Shown: piece after piece, positions 7,717 to 15,093 of the stretch | Layout of the letters: every line of letters begins with the position of its first letter | How positions within the stretch are numbered: position 1 is the stretch's first letter | Assembly (NCBI RefSeq): GCF_025567085.1 | Contig: NZ_JAOQJN010000001.1 | Span: forward strand, 186,001 to 250,000 | Direction: 5' to 3' | Source of the DNA: Bovifimicola ammoniilytica | GTDB lineage: Bacteria > Bacillota > Clostridia > Lachnospirales > Lachnospiraceae | DNA length: 64,000 bases | Notes under the pieces: model-generated | The model's database searches: none | Told to the model about the DNA's origin: nothing | Seen by the model: the letters and a program-made list of their open reading frames with translations, nothing else | Position numbers and translations under genes: made by a program

Positions 7717-9837
7717 ATGTCAAGGACTTCAAAGATTACAGCACTTTATGAGAGATTATCAAGAGATGATGACCTGAATGGCGAGAGTAATTCCATTACC
7801 AATCAGAAAAAATACCTCGAAGATTATGCCCGTAGGAATGGTTTTGAGAATATCCGCCATTTTACTGACGATGGTTTTTCGGGTGTAAATTTCAATCGCC
7901 CAGGCTTTCAGTCTTTGATAAAAGAAGTTGAAGCAGGCAATGTCGGAACATTGATTGTTAAGGATATGAGCCGATTAGGGCGAAACTATCTGCAAGTCGG
8001 ATTTTATACGGAAATTCTGTTTCCGCAGAAAGATGTCCGTTTTCTTGCAATCAACAACAGCATTGACAGCAACAATGCTTCGGATAATGATTTTGCTCCG
8101 TTTTTGAATATTATGAACGAATTTTATGCCAAAGACACGAGCAATAAAATCAAGGCTGTATTTGATGCCCGAATGAAAGACGGAAAGCGTTGTAGCGGTT
8201 CAATCCCTTATGGATATAACCGATTGCCGAGCGATAAGCAGACGCTTGTTGTTGACCCTGTGGCTTCTGAGGTGGTAAAGCGTATCTTTCTGCTTGCCAA
8301 TGAGGGCAAAAGTCCACGAGCCATAGCGGAAATACTGACCGAAGAAAAGGTTTTAATTCCTGCCGCATATGCAAAGGAATATCACCCAGAACAGTACAAC
8401 GGGATTAAGTTTGCAGACCCTTATATTTGGGGCATATCTGCCATTAGAACGATTTTAAGCAGGCAGGAATATCTTGGACATACTGTTTTGAGAAAGTCGG
8501 TCAGCACCAATTTTAAATTGCATAAGAGAAAGACTACCGATGAAGATGAGCAGTATGTGTTTTATAACACCCACGAGCCTATCATATCGCAGGAACTTTG
8601 GGACAGCGTTCAGAAGCGAAAGAAACGAGTGAACAGAGCTGCGGCAAGAGGTACACATACCAACCGATTAAGCGGTTATCTGTACTGTGCCGACTGTGGC
8701 AGAAGATTGACCTTGCAGACACATTACAGCAAAAAAGACCGCTCCTTGCAGTATTCGTACCGTTGCGGTGGTTATGCGAGCAGGGTAAATTCCTGTACTG
8801 CTCATTCAATAAGTGCTGATAATGTTGAAGCCTTGATATTATCGGCAGTCAAACGCTTTTCAAGATTTGTTCTGAATGATGAAAAAGCCTTTGCTTTGGA
8901 ACTGCAATCCCTTTGGAAAGATAAGCAAGAGGAAAAGCCGAAGCACAATCAATCGGAGTTGAAACGCTGTCAGAAACGCTATGACGAACTCTCTACGCTC
9001 ATTCGTGGCTTGTATGAAAATCTTATATCGGGATTGCTACCCGAAAGACAATACAAGCAACTGATGAAGCAGTATGACGATGAACAGGCTGAATTGGAAG
9101 CGAAAATGGAAATGATGAAAAAGGAACTTTCTGAAGAAAAAGACAGCACTATGGATATTCAGCATTTTATATCGCTGATACGCAAGTACAAAAATCCTAC
9201 GGAAGTTTCTGATTTGATGTTTACCGAACTCATTGACAAGATTGTGGTGTATGAAGCCGAGGGTGTGGGAAAAGCAAGAACGCAAAAGGTTGATATTTAT
9301 TTCAATTATGTCGGGCAGGTCGATATTGCCTACACCGAGGAAGAACTTGCCGAGATAAAAGAGCAGGAAGAACAGGAAGAAATGGAACGATTGGCAAAAC
9401 AGCGTAAGCGTGAAAAAGCCTACCGAGAGAAGCGAAAGGCAAAAAAACTTGCTGAAAACGGTGGCGAAATCGTCAAAACAAAGGTATGTCCTCATTGTGG
9501 GAAAGAGTTTCCCCCTACAAGCAACCGACAGATTTTCTGTTCAGAGGATTGCTGCTATCAGGCAAGGCAGGATAAGACAAAAGCCGATAGAGAAGCGGAA
9601 AAAGGAAGTCATTATTATCGTCAGCGTGTATGTGCTGTGTGTGGCAGTACTTACTGGCCTACACACAGTCAGCAGAAATTCTGTTCCGAGGAATGTAAAA
9701 AGGTAAATAACAATAAGAAAACCTTGGAGTTTTACTACAAGAAGCAAAAGGAGAAAGAACTATGCAAAGATTTATTACAGACGAAAGAACAGGTATCCGA
9801 TACGAACTCATCGGAGATTACTATTATCCCTGCCTGA
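7717..9837 (+). CDS. tnpX: Large serine recombinase, TnpX/TndX type
   Basis: This 706-aa site-specific recombinase excises and integrates transposons through a phosphoserine intermediate. The N-terminal resolvase domain (about 8 to 155) holds the nucleophile in LYERLSRDD and the typical VKDMSRLGRNYL. A recombinase domain (IPYGYNRLP through the ISQELWD region) and a zinc ribbon (YCADCGRRL, later YRCGG) follow, then a coiled coil (about 400 to 480). The C-terminal tail has two similar Cys-rich modules (CPHCGKEF..FCSEDC and CAVCGSTYW..FCSEEC). Length matches Tn4451 TnpX. The ATG has a GGAGG site and the frame is intact, so it may still be active. Confidence 0.92.
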   Translation: MSRTSKITALYERLSRDDDLNGESNSITNQKKYLEDYARRNGFENIRHFTDDGFSGVNFNRPGFQSLIKEVEAGNVGTLIVKDMSRLGRNYLQVGFYTEILFPQKDVRFLAINNSIDSNNASDNDFAPFLNIMNEFYAKDTSNKIKAVFDARMKDGKRCSGSIPYGYNRLPSDKQTLVVDPVASEVVKRIFLLANEGKSPRAIAEILTEEKVLIPAAYAKEYHPEQYNGIKFADPYIWGISAIRTILSRQEYLGHTVLRKSVSTNFKLHKRKTTDEDEQYVFYNTHEPIISQELWDSVQKRKKRVNRAAARGTHTNRLSGYLYCADCGRRLTLQTHYSKKDRSLQYSYRCGGYASRVNSCTAHSISADNVEALILSAVKRFSRFVLNDEKAFALELQSLWKDKQEEKPKHNQSELKRCQKRYDELSTLIRGLYENLISGLLPERQYKQLMKQYDDEQAELEAKMEMMKKELSEEKDSTMDIQHFISLIRKYKNPTEVSDLMFTELIDKIVVYEAEGVGKARTQKVDIYFNYVGQVDIAYTEEELAEIKEQEEQEEMERLAKQRKREKAYREKRKAKKLAENGGEIVKTKVCPHCGKEFPPTSNRQIFCSEDCCYQARQDKTKADREAEKGSHYYRQRVCAVCGSTYWPTHSQQKFCSEECKKVNNNKKTLEFYYKKQKEKELCKDLLQTKEQVSDTNSSEITIIPA

Positions 9838-10133
9838 CAGTAGAGAAAAGTCCTCCCCTTTCAAAATATGGTCGATTGCGGCAACGATATTTGAGGGAAC
9901 ATAAGCGTGTGCTATATTTTAATCTGCTGACAAGCGGAAAGTTATATGAACACCTTGCCGAAATTGATACTTCGGCTCGTGATATGGCGGAATATCTGAT
10001 AAAGGAAATGGCAAAGAAGCAGCGTGTAACGGAAGAACTGAAAGCAACGGATATGATGAGATGGATAGGATTGATGAATAACATTCGCTCCTGTGTTGAT
10101 GAGATTGTATTGAATGATATTGTGTATTCCTAA
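9762..10133 (+). CDS. tnpV: TnpV family transposon protein
   Basis: The 123-aa protein overlaps the end of the recombinase gene in another frame, as TnpV does in Tn4451-type elements. Recognisable features are the start (FITDERTGIRYELIGDYYYP), the central KYGRLRQRYLREHKR and the helical end (DMMRWIGLMNNIR). The molecular role of TnpV is not established; it is a transposon accessory protein. An AAAGGAGAAAG site lies in the recombinase gene just before its ATG. Confidence 0.85.
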   Translation: MQRFITDERTGIRYELIGDYYYPCLTVEKSPPLSKYGRLRQRYLREHKRVLYFNLLTSGKLYEHLAEIDTSARDMAEYLIKEMAKKQRVTEELKATDMMRWIGLMNNIRSCVDEIVLNDIVYS

Positions 10134-10153
10134 CGGAGCACCAACCGAAGAAG

Positions 10154-10184
10154 AACTGCTGTCAAACCGATGGCAGTTTTTCTT
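10154..10184 (+). terminator. Terminator after tnpV
   Basis: AACTGC pairs with GCAGTT around a 13-base loop and is followed by a T-rich run. Confidence 0.6.
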
Positions 10185-10281
10185 TTTCGGCAAGTATTCA
10201 AGAAGTCATTAAGTTGTGAGTATAGTCGAAGTGGTAGAAAAGTTACCTATTATATCGGTTGTAACTTTTTTACGAACTCTG

Positions 10282-10310
10282 TTGACAAGAAAACTTGGTA
10301 TGTGTATAAT
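10282..10310 (+). promoter_or_regulatory. Consensus sigma-A promoter of the XRE regulator operon
   Basis: TTGACA and TATAAT are separated by 17 bases, a perfect match to the vegetative consensus. The small membrane protein gene starts about 40 bases downstream. Confidence 0.85.
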
Positions 10311-10338
10311 ATAAAATATGCAAAGAAAACTTGGTATG
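10287..10338. repeat. Duplicated 16-bp motif over the promoter and leader, likely operator
   Basis: AAGAAAACTTGGTATG occurs twice without mismatch, at 10287 to 10302 (between the -35 and -10 boxes) and at 10323 to 10338 (overlapping the ribosome site). The position and perfect conservation suggest binding sites for the XRE repressor encoded in the same operon. That is an inference. Confidence 0.6.
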
Positions 10339-10349
10339 GAGGTGTTTTT

Positions 10350-10679
10350 ATGAAAAAGGACGAAATCTTAAATGCAAGCAGAAAAGAACATCGCAATAAG
10401 GACTTGGCTGAAATGGAAGTGGTATATCAATCCGGAAGTCACGCAAGCAGAGTTGGTGCTTTAGTGTGTTGTTTGCTTTCGCTGTTATCTTCTGTGCTTG
10501 CTCATACTATGATTTACAGTCCGTGGGTTATATACTTCAGCATTATTGCAACACAATGGTTAGTTCGTTTTATCAAAATGAAGCGAAAGAGTGATTTGGT
10601 CTTGACCGTTCTGTTTTTTGTGCTTTCCATTTTGGCATTTGTTGGATTTGTTAGCCACCTTTTAGAGGTGAGAATATGA
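10350..10679 (+). CDS. Small membrane protein paired with an XRE regulator
   Basis: The 109-aa protein begins with a soluble charged segment (KKDEILNASRKEHRNKD) and has two to three hydrophobic helices (about 35 to 52, 55 to 70 and 83 to 105). Proteins with this start are usually encoded just upstream of a 65 to 70-aa helix-turn-helix protein, as here. Their role is unknown; membrane sequestration of the regulator is a possibility. The ATG used has a TGGAGG site; the frame is open further upstream but crosses the promoter, so the longer version is rejected. The stop overlaps the next start. Confidence 0.75.
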   Translation: MKKDEILNASRKEHRNKDLAEMEVVYQSGSHASRVGALVCCLLSLLSSVLAHTMIYSPWVIYFSIIATQWLVRFIKMKRKSDLVLTVLFFVLSILAFVGFVSHLLEVRI

Positions 10680-10882
10680 AAGAACAATTACAACTGAAAA
10701 ATCACTTAAAGGAAGTTCGCACAGAAGCAAATCTTTCTCAAGCTCAGCTTGCAGAAATGGTAGGGGTATCAAGAAATACCATTAGTTCTATTGAAACAGG
10801 ACAGTTTAATCCAACTGCAAAATTGGCTCTAATTCTTTGTATTGCATTGGACAAAAAATTTGAGGAACTATTCTATTTTTAG
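10676..10882 (+). CDS. XRE-family helix-turn-helix transcriptional regulator
   Basis: This is a compact 68-aa DNA-binding protein. The HTH is clear: LSQAQLAEMVGVSRNTISSI followed by ETGQFNPTAKLALILCIALD, the classic Cro/C1 fold. It overlaps the upstream membrane protein gene by four bases and shares its promoter, which carries a duplicated 16-bp motif. Autoregulation is therefore likely. Similar short regulators (YozG-like) often control membrane or transport genes nearby. Confidence 0.9.
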   Translation: MKEQLQLKNHLKEVRTEANLSQAQLAEMVGVSRNTISSIETGQFNPTAKLALILCIALDKKFEELFYF

Positions 10883-10891
10883 GAGGTCATT

Positions 10892-11194
10892 ATGGAAAAT
10901 ATTATAATGTTGATTTTGGGAGTGTTCATATCTGTTGTGGGAATTGTAAATATCAAAGGCAATATCAGCACAATTCACTCTTATAACAGGCGAAAAGTAA
11001 AGGAAGAAGATATACCAAAGTATGGAAAAACAGTCGGCACAGGAACGCTGATTATAGGAATATCTCTTGTATTAGGTTTTATTGTTTCGTTTTGGAGTGA
11101 AATAATTATGGATTATATCATTCTTCCAGCAGTTATTGTCGGATTAGGCTTTATATTGTATGGACAGTTCAAATACAATAAAGGAATTTTTTGA
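10892..11194 (+). CDS. Small conserved membrane protein
   Basis: The 100-aa protein has a hydrophobic N-terminal helix (IIMLILGVFISVVGIVNI), a polar loop with HSYNRRKVKEEDIPKYGK, then two more hydrophobic helices. The loop motif recurs in uncharacterised Firmicute membrane proteins. It has its own AGGAGG site nine bases after the regulator gene, so it is probably the third gene of that operon. No function can be assigned. Confidence 0.7.
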   Translation: MENIIMLILGVFISVVGIVNIKGNISTIHSYNRRKVKEEDIPKYGKTVGTGTLIIGISLVLGFIVSFWSEIIMDYIILPAVIVGLGFILYGQFKYNKGIF

Positions 11195-11213
11195 GAATCA
11201 GGGAGGTATAAAG

Positions 11214-12011
11214 ATGGAATTGAACACAATATCAGGTCTGGCGATAGCGGGAGTTATCTGCTCCGTTGTCCTCTCGATGGGGGTACCGATTGCTTTGTTC
11301 ATTGCAGGAAGGGTGAAGCTTAAGGCAAGGATTTCCTCGTTCTTTATCGGAGCAGGAACCTATCTGCTGTTTGCCATGCTGTTGGAGCAGCTGCTGCATG
11401 TTCTTGTCATTCAGTTCTGCGGACTGAACGCACAGAGCAGGCCATGGCTTTACTATGTGTACGCGGCTTTGGCTGCAGCGGTTTTTGAAGAGACCGGAAG
11501 ACTGATTGCCATGAAGTTCTGGATGAAGAAATGGCTGGATTTTCCAAATGCACTGATGTATGGAATCGGGCATGGCGGTGTGGAGGCCATTCTGCTCGGA
11601 GGACTCTCCGGAATCAGCAATCTTGTGTCCATGCTGATGATCAACAGCGGAGCCATGCAGAATACGCTGGCGGCACTTCCTGCTGAGTCTGCAAACCAGA
11701 CCGTGTCACAGCTGTCGGCCCTATGGACAACACCGGCACCACTCTTTTTTGTAAGCGGAATCGAAAGAATCAGTGCCATCATTCTGCATATCGGGTTGTC
11801 ACTGCTGATTTACCGGGCGGTAAAGGCAGGCAAATGCAGGACAGCGTCTTTTACAGCGGTTCTTGCATATGGGATTCATTTTATCGTGGACTTCTTTGCC
11901 GTGGCAGGTCCGGCGCTTCTTCCCATCTATGTGATTGAAATTGGTGTCTTTGTGATGGCAGCCGGAACTCTTGTTATGGCGCTGAAGATGGGAAGGATGG
12001 AAGAACTGTGA
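11214..12011 (+). CDS. YhfC-family glutamic-type intramembrane protease
   Basis: This 265-aa protein has about seven to eight TM helices. Conserved polar motifs lie inside the membrane: FEETGR, GIGHGGVEA and IHFIVDF. The EExxR-plus-histidine pattern is that of the YhfC family, related to the CAAX/Abi (CPBP) glutamic proteases; substrates are unknown. The ATG chosen has a GGGAGG site; the frame extends upstream into the previous gene without one. The gene is visibly richer in G and C than its neighbours, which suggests recent transfer. A terminator follows. Confidence 0.8.
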   Translation: MELNTISGLAIAGVICSVVLSMGVPIALFIAGRVKLKARISSFFIGAGTYLLFAMLLEQLLHVLVIQFCGLNAQSRPWLYYVYAALAAAVFEETGRLIAMKFWMKKWLDFPNALMYGIGHGGVEAILLGGLSGISNLVSMLMINSGAMQNTLAALPAESANQTVSQLSALWTTPAPLFFVSGIERISAIILHIGLSLLIYRAVKAGKCRTASFTAVLAYGIHFIVDFFAVAGPALLPIYVIEIGVFVMAAGTLVMALKMGRMEEL

Positions 12012-12057
12012 ATTCCAGTTTTCTGCTATCATAAAACAGAATATATCTGACAGAACG

Positions 12058-12081
12058 CACCGTAGAAATACGGTGTTTTTT
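12058..12081 (+). terminator. Terminator after the YhfC-type gene
   Basis: CACCGTA and TACGGTG flank a GAAA loop and are followed by six T, a textbook intrinsic terminator. Confidence 0.92.
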
Positions 12082-12187
12082 GTTACCCCAAACCCATAAT
12101 TTCATACACAACCACAGGTTAGTACAAATACCTTATGTGCGTTTTTGAAAGGCTTAGAAAGGGATATTTACCCCGATTTTCGCCCCG
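12082..12187 (+). promoter_or_regulatory. Probable CRISPR leader
   Basis: This 106-base non-coding stretch abuts the first perfect repeat. It is placed on this side because the opposite terminal repeat is degenerate at its outer end, which usually marks the leader-distal end. No clear -10/-35 pair could be picked with confidence. Confidence 0.5.
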
Positions 12188-12863
12188 GTTAAGATATGAT
12201 GAAACTCCGAAGGAGATTGAGACGTTTTAAGTGTTCATCTAATACTTTGTCAGCAATTCGTTAAGATATGATGAAACTCCGAAGGAGATTGAGACAATTA
12301 TTAATAGTTTTTTTGTTTAATTTATTTTTCATGTGTTAAGATATGATGAAACTCCGAAGGAGATTGAGACGAGTCAGACACATACTGGTCGTGATTTCCT
12401 ATAACAGTTAAGATATGATGAAACTCCGAAGGAGATTGAGACTTGTATTCGGCTACTTTTAATAAAATAACCGTGTTAAGATATGCTGAAACTCCGAAGG
12501 AGATTGAGACAAACGATAATTCTATTGTACTATCATCTATTGCTTGTTAAGATATGCTGAAACTCCGAAGGAGATTGAGACCAGTTGAAGATGAGGATTA
12601 TGACGATTATGCAATGTTAAGATATGATGAAACTCCGAAGGAGATTGAGACATTTTAAAGCTGCATTATCTTCATCATAACAAGCGTTAAGATATGATGA
12701 AACTCCGAAGGAGATTGAGACATACGCTGTGACGAGATTTCTACGAATATTAATAATTTGTTAAGATATGATGAAACTCCGAAGGAGATTGAGACCTGGA
12801 TAACAAAGTGCTATATTTTTATTCAACGTTAAGATATGATGAAACTCCGAAGGAGCTTAAACT
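12188..12863 (+). CRISPR. CRISPR array, ten 36-bp repeats and nine spacers
   Basis: Repeats start GTTAAGATATGATG, contain the small stem CTCC-GAA-GGAG and end GGAGATTGAGAC. They begin at 12188, 12260, 12335, 12407, 12475, 12546, 12616, 12686, 12760 and 12828. The fifth and sixth share an A-to-C change at position 12. The last repeat diverges after 28 bases (AGGAGCTTAAAC), so it is the old, leader-distal end. Spacers vary from 32 to 39 bases. The repeat ends in ATTGAGAC, resembling the 8-base handle of type I and III crRNAs. Apart from cas2 to the right, no cas gene lies near it, so the type cannot be fixed. Confidence 0.98.
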
Positions 12864-13058
12864 AATATCGTAGTAGCTAAGTATTTTATATTTAAATATT
12901 AGGTAATTTGCTTGAAACAACCCAAAATACAAATAAAAGAATTATATTTTAATTATGAGATTTATAAATGATAGGAAATGGTATTATAATTTTAATGAAG
13001 AAAATGTTTGGTTAAAATCAATCAAATATTTAACAGTAATAAGATTGGAACGTAATAT

Positions 13059-13376
13059 ATGGAAGATATTGATTATTTTAAAATAGATGAGAAAATATCA
13101 GAAAATGAAGTGCTTGTTCTGGTTATTTATGATATTGCTAATGATAAAAAACGTAATAAATTGGCGAGATGTCTTAACAAATATGGATTTAGAGTTCAAA
13201 AATCGGCATTTGAAGGAACTATAAAGAGAAATCTTTATGGAAAATTATTAGATGAACTGAAGCAATTTGCAGAAGATAATGATAGTATAAGAATATATAA
13301 GCTTAATAATGATAGTGAAATTGTAACATATGGTGTAGATAATAATAGAAAATTAGATTCTGTTATAGTAATATAA
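13059..13376 (+). CDS. cas2: CRISPR-associated endonuclease Cas2
   Basis: The 105-aa protein has the Cas2 ferredoxin-like fold signature: the first strand with catalytic Asp (VLVIYDIAND), KRRNKLA-like KKRNKLARCL, then YGFRVQKSAFEG and a last strand SIRIYKL. Cas2 forms the adaptor dimer of the Cas1-Cas2 integrase. A 17-residue N-terminal extension precedes the first strand; a GTG inside it is an alternative start. The gene lies about 195 bases beyond the degenerate end of the array. No cas1, cas6 or effector gene is visible on either side, so new spacer acquisition would need Cas1 from elsewhere. Confidence 0.92.
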   Translation: MEDIDYFKIDEKISENEVLVLVIYDIANDKKRNKLARCLNKYGFRVQKSAFEGTIKRNLYGKLLDELKQFAEDNDSIRIYKLNNDSEIVTYGVDNNRKLDSVIVI

Positions 13377-13397
13377 TAATATTTCGTATAATAATAT

Positions 13398-13430
13398 AAA
13401 AAGCTGCTATTGAATCAATAACAGCTTTTT
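13398..13430. terminator. Terminator after cas2
   Basis: AAAAAGCTG..TATTG pairs with CAATA..CAGCTTTTT, giving a symmetric hairpin with A and T tracts. Confidence 0.9.
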
Positions 13431-13686
13431 CACTTTTCGTAACTCATATTTATCGTTGTATTTTATAGCCTCATTTCCCCTAAAATCATTGCAACATTAC
13501 ATCAATTATAGTATATTATACTACATATAGAAAAAACGACAGAATATGACAATGCACGAAGATGAGCAGAGATGAGATATTTAGTTTTGATATAAACTTT
13601 ATATCTTATTTTTTGCGCGACATTTTTAGAGAGAGTAATTGCATAAGAAGATTCGTTTACAGTATTGAGGAAGGATTACTATTAAG

Positions 13687-15075
13687 ATGATAATAACGAT
13701 TATTGAGAAGATTTATTCATTTCTTTGGGGTGATATTTTGAGGATACCACTGCCACAGGGAGGAAGTATTGGTATATCTTTACTTGTGCTTATTTTGATT
13801 CCAACGGGAATTTATTTCACGATAAGAACAAGGTTATTACCGATAAGATTATTTCCGGATATGCTCAGAGGACTTACGGAGAAAAAGAAACATAAGGACA
13901 GTTTAACGGCATTTCAGACCTTGATTGTATCGACTGCAACGAGAGTCGGAATGGGAAATCTAGTGGGCGTTGTAGCTGCGATTTCAGCAGGTGGCGCAGG
14001 CGCAGTATTCTGGATGTGGGTAACGGCGATTATTGGCTCGTCTACTGCATTTATAGAGGCAACATTGGCACAGATGTATAAGGAAAAAGACCCATTGTAC
14101 GGAGGATATCGTGGAGGTCCGGCATATTATATCCATAGCTTTTTTGAAAATAAATTCAAAAAGAAGAGAAGATATGTGCTTATATCGATTTTATTTGCAA
14201 TATCCGGACTTATCTGCTGGTGCGGAATCAGCCAGGTTATAAGTAACTCTGTTGCATCTGCATTTGATAACGCATTTAACATACCACCGCTATATACGAC
14301 AATTGCGTTGGTGGTGATAGCAGCGATAATTGTCCTCAGGAAAAATGCAACTGTCAAGGTGTTAGACGTAGTTGTTCCAATTATGGCTGTATGTTATTTT
14401 ATAATCACATTATTTATTATTATAAAAAATATTGGAAGTATTCCGGGCGTATTTGGAAGAATTTTCGAAGAGGCATTTGGAATCCGACAGGTCGCAGCAG
14501 GAGGTTTTGGTGCAGTTCTTATGAATGGTGTTAAGAGAGGATTGTTTTCAAATGAAGCGGGTTCTGGTTCGGCACCATGTGCGGCAGCGGCAGCAGAATG
14601 TGACCTTCCGGTCAAAGCAGGATTTACACAGGCACTAGGTGTATTTATCGATACGATAGTGATATGTAGTTGTACAGCAATGATTATGCTTACTGCACCA
14701 AGACATATTGTTGATGGTAAGGCAGGAATGGACTTATTACAATCGGCAATGCAATATCATCTTGGTAAATTCGGTGTAATATTTATTGCGATTACATTGT
14801 TTCTATTCAGCTTCTCGACATTTATCGGAATTCTGTTTTATGCCAGAAGCAATGTGGCATATCTGTTTGGTGACAGGTGGCTTTGGCAGACGTTATATAA
14901 AATAATTGCGTTAGTAATGTTATTTATCGGTGGAATTGCGACATATACATTTGTATGGGACTTAGGTGATGTCGGAATAGGACTTATGACTATATTTAAT
15001 ATCGGAATGTTATATCTGATGGGTGGACAGGCATTAAATGCTCTGAAAGATTATGAGAAATCTAAGAAAATATAA
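13687..15075 (+). CDS. Sodium:alanine/glycine symporter, AGCS family
   Basis: This 462-aa inner-membrane transporter has about eleven TM helices. Family landmarks are TATRVGMGNLVGVVAAISAGG, GGPAYYI, the SNEAGSGSAPCAAAAA stretch and the conserved end NIGMLYLMGGQALNALKDY. AGCS members import alanine, glycine or related small amino acids with Na+. The ATG follows GAGGAAGGA. The 257 bases between the cas2 terminator and this gene contain a 15-bp AT palindrome (TAGTATATTATACTA) but no recognisable riboswitch. The second transporter gene follows after 18 bases, so the two form an operon. Confidence 0.93.
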   Translation: MIITIIEKIYSFLWGDILRIPLPQGGSIGISLLVLILIPTGIYFTIRTRLLPIRLFPDMLRGLTEKKKHKDSLTAFQTLIVSTATRVGMGNLVGVVAAISAGGAGAVFWMWVTAIIGSSTAFIEATLAQMYKEKDPLYGGYRGGPAYYIHSFFENKFKKKRRYVLISILFAISGLICWCGISQVISNSVASAFDNAFNIPPLYTTIALVVIAAIIVLRKNATVKVLDVVVPIMAVCYFIITLFIIIKNIGSIPGVFGRIFEEAFGIRQVAAGGFGAVLMNGVKRGLFSNEAGSGSAPCAAAAAECDLPVKAGFTQALGVFIDTIVICSCTAMIMLTAPRHIVDGKAGMDLLQSAMQYHLGKFGVIFIAITLFLFSFSTFIGILFYARSNVAYLFGDRWLWQTLYKIIALVMLFIGGIATYTFVWDLGDVGIGLMTIFNIGMLYLMGGQALNALKDYEKSKKI

Positions 15076-15093
15076 GATGAAAGTAGGTTAATT

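Larger units (their letters stand above)
7650..10184 (+). mobile_element. Tn4451-like recombinase module inserted in the conjugative-element remnant
   Basis: The segment runs from the point where helicase coding is interrupted to the terminator after tnpV. It holds a large serine recombinase and TnpV, the standard end module of Tn4451/Tn5397-type elements. The left boundary is inferred from the interrupted reading frame. The right boundary is unknown: the missing part of the helicase does not reappear in the window, so the element is either larger (possibly to about 12.1 kb) or was deleted on that side. Confidence 0.5.

Noticed and set aside
9037..9495. 152-codon minus-strand frame within the serine recombinase
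   Set aside because: Phenylalanine-rich product typical of antisense to lysine/glutamate-rich coding; shadow.
13431..13686. Glycine riboswitch before the AGCS transporter
   Set aside because: No tandem aptamer core could be recognised in the 257-base gap; only an AT palindrome is present.
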